A DNA stretch of 9,542 nucleotides from assembly GCA_965977975.1 (NCBI GenBank), contig CBHCZH010000138.1, forward strand, positions 1 to 9,542. Direction: 5' to 3'. Shown in pieces: positions 1 to 6,097 of this stretch (position 1 is the first letter of the stretch; the number at the start of each line of letters is the position of its first letter). The notes beneath the pieces are model-generated. The model saw only the letters and a program-made list of their open reading frames with translations, ran no database searches and was not told where the DNA came from. The position numbers were made by a program, and so were the translations under genes. The stretch is from Croceibacterium_A sp965977975. Its GTDB lineage: Bacteria > Pseudomonadota > Alphaproteobacteria > Sphingomonadales > Sphingomonadaceae.

Positions 1-986
1 CCTCGGTGCCCTCCATTTCCCGCGCGGGGGGGTTGGCGGCCTGCCCGACCGGCGGGGGGGCCGGGCGGCCCGCCGCTCGCCACCAGTCTGGCATCCGCTG
101 TGAGCACCGGCACGCGCGCGACAGGCGGCGGAACGAAGGCGGCGAGTGCCGGATCGTCGCGCCCGATCTGCGCGGCCTGCGGGAACACGCCGAGGTTGGC
201 CGCCGCTGCCTGTTGCGCGCGCGTGAGCCGCGGCATGTAGCGCAAGTACGGCGCCATCCGACCCGCCAGCCGGTCGGGCAGCATGGTTTCGGCGATCGAC
301 ACCGCCTCGTCCGGCTTGCCGAGTATCGCCAGCGCGAAAGCACGGGCTCGATAGGCCGCGAGGTCGGTCCGCTGGAGCAGCGGCAGCAGCGTCGCTTCGG
401 ACGCGCGCTGGTCGCCGGCAATCGCCTGGCTCAGCGCCAGCCGCCGGGTCACCAGCGGATCCTCGCCGAGCGAAAGGAACAGGTGGTATTGTTCCTGCGC
501 CTTGGCGTTATCGCCGATCAGATCGTAGGCGAGCCCGCGCTCGGCTGCGTGGAGGCGCATCGGCTCGCCCGCTTGCTCGGCCTCGGCAAACAACCGCAGC
601 GCCTCGATCGGCTGCAGGCGCCGCACGAGCACCGACGCCAGCCCGGCTTTGATGCGCCCGTCCGCGGGTGCGACCGCTTCGGCACGACGGAAGAATCCTT
701 CGGCAGCATCGACGTCGTCGAGCGACAGCGAGGCCTGCCCGGCATCGATCAACGCCGTGATCGAACGCGGGTCCTGCGCCAGCCGCCGCAACGCCTCGTT
801 GAGACGCAGCGCAGCCGGATCAGGCAGCGATTGTACCATGGGCTGGGCATACGCCTGCGCCGCCGCCGCATCGGGCCACGCGGCGATCGCCGCCACAGCC
901 AGCGCCGGACCGCATAGCGCGGCACGCAAGCGGTCAGCTCGGGGATCCATCAGGAGGTCCGCTAGCAAAGCGCGGCTGAACCGCAC
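1..986 (-). CDS. Secreted TPR-type repeat protein downstream of ftsZ, 3' end cut by window edge
   Basis: This open frame has no stop and runs off the left edge, giving about 328 codons. I prefer the GTG start at 986 because AGGGG sits about 8 nt upstream, just after the ftsZ stop. An in-frame ATG at 950 gives a protein 12 residues shorter but has no Shine-Dalgarno sequence. Counted from GTG, an Arg-containing n-region and an Ala/Leu-rich stretch (about 20-36) end in AAAAQA (40-45), which looks like a Sec signal peptide with Ala-X-Ala cleavage. Residues about 77-177 form paired helices with TPR-like spacing (for example DAAEGFFRRAEAVAPADGRI). A conserved-looking block PYLRYMPRLTRAQQAAA starts near 246, followed by a Pro/Gly-rich tail. 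Recalled sphingomonad relatives carry a C-terminal SPOR domain that binds septal peptidoglycan; no SPOR domain is visible here, so that role is inference. Two 7-nt G runs (26-32, 54-60) make the last 20 or so residues uncertain. Position next to ftsZ suggests an envelope or division role. Confidence 0.75.
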   Translation of the reverse strand, partial: MRFSRALLADLLMDPRADRLRAALCGPALAVAAIAAWPDAAAAQAYAQPMVQSLPDPAALRLNEALRRLAQDPRSITALIDAGQASLSLDDVDAAEGFFRRAEAVAPADGRIKAGLASVLVRRLQPIEALRLFAEAEQAGEPMRLHAAERGLAYDLIGDNAKAQEQYHLFLSLGEDPLVTRRLALSQAIAGDQRASEATLLPLLQRTDLAAYRARAFALAILGKPDEAVSIAETMLPDRLAGRMAPYLRYMPRLTRAQQAAAANLGVFPQAAQIGRDDPALAAFVPPPVARVPVLTADARLVASGGPPGPPAGRAGRQPPRAGNGGHR

Positions 987-1001
987 GCTAATGCCCCTCG
1001 T

Positions 1002-2756
1002 TTACTGGTTGTTCTGACGCCCGAGGAAACGCGGGATGCGCAAGCCGCCGCTGCCGCTCTCCTCTTCCTCCTCTTCGTCGCTCGTGCCGGAACTGGCACG
1101 CGAGAGATTGGCCATCCGCTCGAACAGCGTGCTGCCGCCGGTCGGTGGAGCCGCTGGCGCACGGCGCTGCGGAGGCGGAGCGGCTTCGGCTTCGGGCTCG
1201 CCTTCCTCTCCACCGCCGCCGAGCAGGCGTCGGCGACGGCCGGGCATGCCCGCCTGGATAGGCTCGTCGGCTTCGGCAAGGCGGCTGGCGTCGAGCAGCA
1301 GCTCGTCCTGTCCGCCTGGCTCCGGCCCTTCCTCCGCTCCATCGGCTTCAGCGCTCTCCTCAGCCTCGAAAGTAAGCTCGAGCGCCTCCCCTTCCTCGCC
1401 TTCGTCCTCGTCCCATTCGTCATGCTCCTCGCGGGCGGCGACGGCTTCGGGGTCTCGTTCGATGCGCGTGCCGGTCAGCGAGGCATAGCCGGGACCGCGA
1501 TCGCCATAGACGCTGTCCTCGGCCGGTTCGGCGAGACCTTCGCCTTCTTCCTCCTCGCCCTCGTCACCCGGGCGATACGGTTCCGGCATGCGCGGTGCGC
1601 CGTAGTCTTCGGGCTCGAGCTCCGCTTCCGGTTCGGCCGCGGCATACTCGTCCTCGAACCGAGCGGGTTGGGCGAACTCGCCGCCCGCGTCCTCGGCAAG
1701 CTCTTCCTCGGTCGGCGGGGGCAAAACGGGTTTCTTCGGCGCGCGTGCTGCAAAGTTGAGCGGCTGGCTGGCGGAATAGGCCTGCTCCGCGCTCTGCTCG
1801 ATGCCCGTTGCGACGACCGAGACGCGTATCTTGCCTTCGAGCGCCGGGTTGAACGCTGAACCCCAAATGATGTTGGCTTCCGGATCGACAAGCTCGCGGA
1901 TGTGGTTGGCGGCCTCGTCCACCTCGAGCAGCTTCATGTCCTCGCCGCCGATGATCGAGATGATCACGCCCTTCGCGCCGGTCATCGAAACGCCATCGAG
2001 AAGCGGGTTGGCGATCGCGCGCTCGGCCGCCTCGAGCGCACGGTTGTCGCCCTCGCCCTCGCCGGTGCCCATCATCGCCTTGCCCATTTCGCCCATGACC
2101 GAGCGCACGTCGGCAAAGTCGAGGTTGATCAGGCCCGGCATGACCATCAGATCGGTGATCGAGCGCACGCCTTGCTGGAGCACTTCGTCGGCGAGCTGGA
2201 ACGCTTCCTTGAAGGTCGTTTCGGCTTTGGCGACCAAGAACAGGTTCTGGTTCGGAATCACCAGCAGCGTGTCGACGCTCTTCTGCAGCTCCTCGATGCC
2301 GGCTTCGGCCGCACGCATGCGGCGGGTGCCTTCGAACAGGAACGGCTTGGTGACCACGCCGACGGTGAGGATACCTTTGTTGCGCGCCGCCTCGGCGATG
2401 ACCGGCGCGGCGCCGGTGCCGGTGCCGCCGCCCATGCCGGCGGCGATGAACACCATGTTGCAGCCTTCGAGCGCGCGCTCGACTTCTTCCATCGTCTCTT
2501 CGGCGGCGGCGCGGCCGACTTCAGGCCGCGAGCCCGCGCCGAGCCCGCGCGTGATGTCAGGGCCGAGCTGGATGCGGTGCTCGGCCACCGAGTTGTTGAG
2601 CGCCTGGGCATCGGTATTGGCGACGATGAAGTCGACGCCTTCGATCTCGGCCTCGATCATGTTGGCGATCGCGTTGCCGCCGGCACCGCCGACACCGATC
2701 ACGGTGATCCGCGGGCGCAGCTCCTCCACCGAAGGCGGGCCGATGTTGATACTCAT
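1002..2756 (-). CDS. ftsZ: Cell division GTPase FtsZ with a long acidic linker
   Basis: FtsZ is the bacterial tubulin homologue that polymerises with GTP into the cytoplasmic Z ring and recruits the divisome. The 584-residue product opens with a canonical globular domain: the nucleotide loop GVGGAGGNA (21-29), the tubulin signature GGGTGTG (109-115), and the T7 synergy loop NLDFAD (211-216), whose acidic residues complete the GTPase site of the adjacent subunit. The core ends near residue 320. Residues about 349-570 are low-complexity linker with roughly 69 Asp/Glu in 222 positions, a basic RRRR patch at 507-510, and a helix-like block STLFERMANLSR (542-553). The C-terminal peptide LRIPRFLGRQNNQ (572-584) matches the conserved tail that binds FtsA and other tethers. 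E. coli FtsZ has 383 residues and Caulobacter FtsZ about 508, so the extra length is all linker. Start choice: the ATG at 2756 has GAGGAG upstream, and the MSINIGPPSVEELRPRITVIG start is typical of alphaproteobacteria. Confidence 0.99.
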   Translation of the reverse strand: MSINIGPPSVEELRPRITVIGVGGAGGNAIANMIEAEIEGVDFIVANTDAQALNNSVAEHRIQLGPDITRGLGAGSRPEVGRAAAEETMEEVERALEGCNMVFIAAGMGGGTGTGAAPVIAEAARNKGILTVGVVTKPFLFEGTRRMRAAEAGIEELQKSVDTLLVIPNQNLFLVAKAETTFKEAFQLADEVLQQGVRSITDLMVMPGLINLDFADVRSVMGEMGKAMMGTGEGEGDNRALEAAERAIANPLLDGVSMTGAKGVIISIIGGEDMKLLEVDEAANHIRELVDPEANIIWGSAFNPALEGKIRVSVVATGIEQSAEQAYSASQPLNFAARAPKKPVLPPPTEEELAEDAGGEFAQPARFEDEYAAAEPEAELEPEDYGAPRMPEPYRPGDEGEEEEGEGLAEPAEDSVYGDRGPGYASLTGTRIERDPEAVAAREEHDEWDEDEGEEGEALELTFEAEESAEADGAEEGPEPGGQDELLLDASRLAEADEPIQAGMPGRRRRLLGGGGEEGEPEAEAAPPPQRRAPAAPPTGGSTLFERMANLSRASSGTSDEEEEEESGSGGLRIPRFLGRQNNQ

Positions 2757-2816
2757 CTCGATGCTCTCCTCAGGGAGCGGTTAATACAATCCCGTAACAT
2801 GCTTGTGCCACAAAGG

Positions 2817-2821
2817 GATTC
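2817..2821. promoter_or_regulatory. GANTC (CcrM-type) methylation site in ftsZ leader
   Basis: GATTC lies 61 nt upstream of the ftsZ start. CcrM methylates GANTC in most alphaproteobacteria, and in Caulobacter methylation together with GcrA is needed for full ftsZ expression. About ten other GANTC sites occur in this window, most inside genes, so one in a 120-nt spacer is suggestive only. Confidence 0.3.
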
Positions 2822-2844
2822 GTGCGCGCAAAAGGTAAATGGAT

Positions 2845-2853
2845 CTATCCACA
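2845..2853 (+). promoter_or_regulatory. DnaA-box-like site upstream of ftsZ
   Basis: CTATCCACA matches the DnaA box consensus TTATNCACA at every position but the first. It lies 89 nt upstream of the ftsZ start codon. It also overlaps a short inverted repeat, TGGAT-CT-ATCCA (2840-2851). DnaA is known to activate ftsZ in Caulobacter. Binding here is inferred from one site, and a single near-match can occur by chance. Confidence 0.35.
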
Positions 2854-2876
2854 GCCCCGCCTGGGGGCCGAAATCC

Positions 2877-4172
2877 TTAGAAATACTCCTTCATCGCCGT
2901 CCAGATCCGTATTGCCTTGGCAATGCCCGGCGAGCGATGGCTCGTCTGGAAGCGCGAGCCGACGGCCCGGATGTCGATCGGATCCTCCGCCGCATAGAGC
3001 ACGAGTCCTGCCAGCGTGGCGAAACCGGGGACGCCGTGCGCCTCGGGAAGGCCCCGCAATTGCGGCGGACGGCCGACCCGGACCGGCTTGCCGAGCGCGG
3101 CCTGAGCGTAGTCGGCGAGGCCCGCCAGCTCCGCCCCGCCACCGGTCATGACCACCTGTCGCCCCTGACGGCCACTGTAACCCATCGCCTCGAGCGCACG
3201 GCCGACGTCGCCGACCAGCCTGTCGAGCTCGCCGGTGATCACGCTGACCAGTTCGGCGCGCGGAATGCGGTTGCTCTCGTCCGCGCCGCGCGCAACCGGC
3301 CCGACGCGATCCTCACCGGGTCCGTTCACCGGAACCATCTCGCGGTGATCGGCCGGGCTGGCGATCGCCGAGCCGTACACGCATTTCAGCCGCTCGGCCT
3401 GGAAGCGGCGAACGCCGAAGGCGCTGGCGATCGCATCGGTGATGTCGGCTGAGCCGCGCGGGATCGCCACCAGGCCGACCAGCATCCCGCCCATGTAGAC
3501 CGAGACATTGGTGACCTGGGCGCCGAGCTCGACCAGCGCTACGCCGAGGTCACGCTCTTCGGCGGTGAGGCAGGCATAGCCGGTGGCGAGCGGCGAAGCG
3601 ACCACGCCGTCAACCTCCAGATGGGCATTCTGCACCGCCTCGGTCAGGTTGCGCATCGGCGCCCCATCCGCGAACATGACGTGGACGTCGACACCCAGTC
3701 GCTCGGCGTGGAGGCCTTTGGGATTGGCGATACCTTCGGCCCCGTCGAGGAAATAGCACGCCGGCTGGGCGTGCAGCACCATGCGCCCGTCGGGCTCGAT
3801 GCTACCCTGGGCGGAGACGAGCAGGTGTTCGATGTCCTCTTCTTCGATACGGCGTCCGCCGATCTCGATCTCTACGGGCGTGATGCAACTGGCCAGCCCC
3901 GCACCCGAGCAACCAATCCAGACGCTGGCCACGCTGGTCCCGGCAAGCTTCTCGGCCCGCTCGATCGCATCGCGCACGGCGTACGTCGCCGCCGCCATGT
4001 CGGTGACATAGCCTCGCTTGATCCCTTGCGCCGCGCGATGCCCGCTGCCGAGCACAACCATCTCGCCGCTTTCGGTCAGGCCGGCGATCATCGCGGAAAT
4101 GCGGAACGAGCCGATATTGACCGCGCCGAACACGCGCGCGATGCGCGGGCTGGTTCTGGGCTGGCTGGCCAT
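2877..4172 (-). CDS. ftsA: Cell division protein FtsA (actin-like FtsZ membrane tether)
   Basis: FtsA is an actin-family protein that tethers FtsZ to the inner membrane and recruits later divisome proteins. The 431-residue product has a phosphate-1-like loop AVNIGSFRISAMIAG (17-31), a 1C subdomain region (about 87-168) including EEEDIEHLL, a phosphate-2-like segment ALVELGAQVTNVSVY (212-226), the adenosine motif VMTGGGAELAGL (341-352), and a C-terminal amphipathic helix ending IRIWTAMKEYF that should bind membrane. Both phosphate motifs depart from E. coli: N19 replaces the acidic residue of GLEIGT, and LGAQVTN replaces IGGGTMD. I recall similar changes in sphingomonad FtsA, so they may be normal for the lineage. 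The ATG at 4172 overlaps the ftsQ stop as TGATG. A longer in-frame extension to 4226 lies inside ftsQ and is unlikely. No strong Shine-Dalgarno sequence is visible, so translation probably depends on ftsQ. Confidence 0.97.
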   Translation of the reverse strand: MASQPRTSPRIARVFGAVNIGSFRISAMIAGLTESGEMVVLGSGHRAAQGIKRGYVTDMAAATYAVRDAIERAEKLAGTSVASVWIGCSGAGLASCITPVEIEIGGRRIEEEDIEHLLVSAQGSIEPDGRMVLHAQPACYFLDGAEGIANPKGLHAERLGVDVHVMFADGAPMRNLTEAVQNAHLEVDGVVASPLATGYACLTAEERDLGVALVELGAQVTNVSVYMGGMLVGLVAIPRGSADITDAIASAFGVRRFQAERLKCVYGSAIASPADHREMVPVNGPGEDRVGPVARGADESNRIPRAELVSVITGELDRLVGDVGRALEAMGYSGRQGRQVVMTGGGAELAGLADYAQAALGKPVRVGRPPQLRGLPEAHGVPGFATLAGLVLYAAEDPIDIRAVGSRFQTSHRSPGIAKAIRIWTAMKEYF

Positions 4173-5086
4173 CAGGTCTCTTTCTCGCTCAGTGCAGCCA
4201 ATTCGCCGGCACGGCAACTTGGACACCGAACGTAAAACCGGCCTTCAACCCGCATGTCGAACGCCAAGGCCTTGCCGCCGATCAGGCGATAGAGACCGTC
4301 CGCACGCGCGAACTCCATCAGCGCCGCCGCCGATTTTTCCTCGCCCTGCGGAAGCGCGAGCACTTGCCCGGTCTTGAAGGTCACGTTCCAGCGGCGGTTG
4401 CCGACCCATTCGGCTTCGGCAACTTGCGGCTTCAGCGCCGGCGCGGCGTCGAGCAGGGCGCTCAAGGCCTCGATCTGCATGCGAGCTCCCGGGCCGGAAA
4501 TCTGCAGCATACCTTCGGCATCCGCCTGGGAAATCGGCTCGAGTTCGTGGCCGCTTGGATCGATGAGGACCAGCCGATCCGGCTTCCTGAGCACCGCATG
4601 CGGCTCGCGCTCCACGATATCGACGACGATCGTGTCGGGCAGCTGACGCGAGACGCGCGCGTCCTCCACCCACGGCAGCTCCATCAGCGAGCCGCGCAGC
4701 GCGTGGAGGTCGACGAGCGGCATCGCCCGCTCCTTCTCGCCGAGCACCCGCTCATAAACCTTGAGCTCGTTCATCCGTTCGACGCCGCGCACCTCGACCC
4801 GGCTGACCTCGTAGCCGGCATCGGCGGCGGCGAACGCGAACTGCTGGCCTGCGAGCGCGGTCAGTCCGGCGAGGCTGGCGACCAGCCATGCCAGTCCCGC
4901 GGCGGCAGCGAGGATAATGATGAGGAACGCCTTGTGCAGCTGTTCCTCGGTGAAAGGCAGAATCCGCATCAGCGCGTCGATCAGCGAATTCGTCTTTTGC
5001 CTCGCCTTGCGAACCTTGGTCCTAGACGCCTGCGCCCGCGCCTGTCGGCGCACGGGTTTGGCGTTGCGGCGGATCGTCTGCGCCAT
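4172..5086 (-). CDS. ftsQ: Cell division protein FtsQ
   Basis: FtsQ is a bitopic inner-membrane protein that, in the FtsQ-FtsL-FtsB complex, links early and late divisome proteins. The 304-residue product has a strongly basic cytoplasmic N-terminus (1-31, rich in Arg and Lys), one transmembrane helix (about 53-75), a periplasmic POTRA domain (about 93-162, YEVSRVEVRGVERM to VVDIVEREPHAVL), and a beta domain (about 163-288) containing the RLVLIDPSGHEL segment typical of the family. The tail is odd: FYVRCPSCRAGELAALSEKET includes a CxxC (C288, C291) in the periplasmic part, which I do not associate with FtsQ. The ATG at 5086 shares one base with the ddl stop (TGATG), with GGGAG 7 nt upstream. 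The stop likewise overlaps the ftsA start. Family assignment rests on domain order, motifs and position between ddl and ftsA. Confidence 0.95.
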   Translation of the reverse strand: MAQTIRRNAKPVRRQARAQASRTKVRKARQKTNSLIDALMRILPFTEEQLHKAFLIIILAAAAGLAWLVASLAGLTALAGQQFAFAAADAGYEVSRVEVRGVERMNELKVYERVLGEKERAMPLVDLHALRGSLMELPWVEDARVSRQLPDTIVVDIVEREPHAVLRKPDRLVLIDPSGHELEPISQADAEGMLQISGPGARMQIEALSALLDAAPALKPQVAEAEWVGNRRWNVTFKTGQVLALPQGEEKSAAALMEFARADGLYRLIGGKALAFDMRVEGRFYVRCPSCRAGELAALSEKET

Positions 5087-6054
5087 CAGCCGGCTCCCGC
5101 CGCGGATTCTAGCGCCACCTTACCAAAGTGTGCGAGCGCGTCTTCGATGATGATCTCGACCAGCTCCGCATAGTCGATGCCGCAATGCTTCGCCTGCTCG
5201 GGCACGAGGCTGAGCGGAGTCATACCGGGTTGGGTATTGGTCTCGAGCAGGAACAGTCCCTCCGCGCCTTGCTCGTCGTCCCAGCGGAAGTCCGAGCGGC
5301 TGGTTCCCCGGCAGCCGAGCAGGCGGTGGGCCTTGAGCGCGAGGTCGAGGCACAGCTGCGTGATCTCGGGCGGGATCTGCGCCGGGCAGACGTGCTCCGT
5401 CATCCCCTCGGTGTACTTGGCGTCGAAATCGTAGAAGCCCGACTTCGGAACCAGCTCGGTCACCATCAGCGCGCGGTCGCCCAGAACGGCCGCGGTCAGC
5501 TCGCGGCCGCGGATATAGGGCTCGGCGAGCAGACTCTCGAACTGCTGCCACGGTCCGGTCACGTCGGGCCGGATGGGATTGCCGTAGTTGCCCTCGGCGG
5601 TGACGATCGCGACGCCGACCGAGGAGCCCTCATTGACCGGCTTCAAGACATAGGGCCGCGCGAGCGGATCGGCTTCGTAAAGCTCGGTCGACTTCACGAT
5701 CCGACCGCCCGGCATCGGGATGCCGTGCGGCACCAGCGCGTGCTTGGTCAACTCCTTGTCGATCGCGATGACCGAGGTCTGCAGCCCCGAATGGGTGTAG
5801 GGAATGCCCATCAAGTCCATCATGCCCTGCACCGTGCCGTCCTCTCCGGGCACACCGTGCAGCGCGTTGAACACGACGTCGGGCTTGGCCTCTGCCAGCC
5901 GCGAGGCGACGTTGCGGTCCATGTCGATCGGCGTGACCCGGTGCCCGCGCGATTCGAGCGCCTCGGTCACACCGCGCCCGCTCATCAACGAGACCGGCCG
6001 CTCGCTGGCCCAGCCACCCATGAGGACGGCGACATGGAGCTTGGGGAGGGTCAT
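5086..6054 (-). CDS. ddl: D-alanine--D-alanine ligase (Ddl, type B)
   Basis: Ddl is a cytoplasmic ATP-grasp ligase that joins two D-Ala into the dipeptide later added by MurF. The 322-residue product has every expected motif: GGWASERPVSL with E18 (E. coli E15), HGVPGEDGTVQG (66-77), the ATP-binding KPVNEGSSVGV (138-148), the omega loop FYDFDAKY with Y214, the RSDF segment with R253 and D255, and the Mg-binding ETNTQPGMTPLSLVPEQA with E271 and N273. Y214 aligns with E. coli DdlB Tyr216. Phe at this position marks D-Ala-D-Lac ligases, so D-Ala-D-Ala specificity, and no intrinsic vancomycin-type depsipeptide, is expected. The ATG at 6054 has GGAGGA exactly 7 nt upstream. The in-frame TTG at 6072 lies inside that ribosome binding site hairpin and is rejected. 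The stop overlaps the ftsQ start by one base. Length is close to the usual 300-320 residues. Confidence 0.97.
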   Translation of the reverse strand: MTLPKLHVAVLMGGWASERPVSLMSGRGVTEALESRGHRVTPIDMDRNVASRLAEAKPDVVFNALHGVPGEDGTVQGMMDLMGIPYTHSGLQTSVIAIDKELTKHALVPHGIPMPGGRIVKSTELYEADPLARPYVLKPVNEGSSVGVAIVTAEGNYGNPIRPDVTGPWQQFESLLAEPYIRGRELTAAVLGDRALMVTELVPKSGFYDFDAKYTEGMTEHVCPAQIPPEITQLCLDLALKAHRLLGCRGTSRSDFRWDDEQGAEGLFLLETNTQPGMTPLSLVPEQAKHCGIDYAELVEIIIEDALAHFGKVALESAAGAG

Positions 6055-6061
6055 CTCGAGC

Positions 6062-6082
6062 TCCTCCCCCAACGGGGGAGGA
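6062..6082 (-). promoter_or_regulatory. Stem-loop enclosing the ddl ribosome binding site
   Basis: In the transcript the arms TCCTCCCCC and GGGGGAGGA pair perfectly over 9 bp around the loop GTT. The 3' arm contains GGAGGA, the Shine-Dalgarno sequence of ddl, whose ATG is 7 nt further on. The stem starts 15 nt after the murB stop codon. The sequence shows the structure directly. That it limits ddl translation, or couples it to ribosomes finishing murB, is inference. It could also be a copy of a G/C-rich palindromic repeat of the kind scattered through sphingomonad genomes. No T tract follows, so it is not an intrinsic terminator. Confidence 0.7.
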
Positions 6083-6097
6083 TTTGGATCGCACCCA

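Larger units (their letters stand above)
2757..2876 (-). promoter_or_regulatory. ftsA-ftsZ spacer, candidate ftsZ regulatory region
   Basis: This 120-nt spacer is the longest in the cluster and is AT-richer than its surroundings. Read towards ftsZ it contains a 5-bp GC hairpin 8 nt after the ftsA stop (2854-2868, no T tract), a DnaA-box-like site (2845-2853), a GANTC site (2817-2821), an 11-nt palindrome TTGTGGCACAA (2803-2813), the AT-rich stretch ATTGTATTAA (2781-2790), and the ftsZ ribosome binding site. The Shine-Dalgarno GGAG can pair with a CTCC four bases upstream (2766-2777). The best -35/-10 pair I found (GGCACA, 17 nt, TATTAA) is a weak sigma-70 match, so no promoter element is claimed. 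Separate ftsZ promoters in this position are known in Caulobacter; their presence here is inferred. Confidence 0.45.

Noticed and set aside
6..917. Plus-strand open frame of 303 codons opposite the TPR gene.
   Set aside because: It is Arg/Gly/Gln-rich without any motif, while the minus frame gives a signal peptide and TPR-like helices.
2798..2812. A possible sigma-54 promoter, since TGGCAC occurs in the ftsZ leader.
   Set aside because: The -12 element is missing: the expected TTGC position reads TGTT, lacking the essential GC.
2854..2868. A hairpin just after ftsA as an intrinsic terminator.
   Set aside because: The stem is only 5 bp and no T tract follows, so termination is unlikely; it is listed as part of the ftsZ leader.
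1902..3452. A plus-strand open frame of 516 codons antisense to ftsZ and ftsA.
   Set aside because: It is a shadow of GC-rich codon use in the true minus-strand genes; it has His/Arg/Asp-rich low-order composition and spans two well-supported genes.
5090..6054. Ddl as an intrinsic vancomycin-resistance D-Ala-D-Lac ligase.
   Set aside because: The residue aligned with E. coli Tyr216 is Tyr (Y214), the D-Ala-D-Ala type; the Phe in DFDAKY is at the position of Tyr212, not the specificity site.
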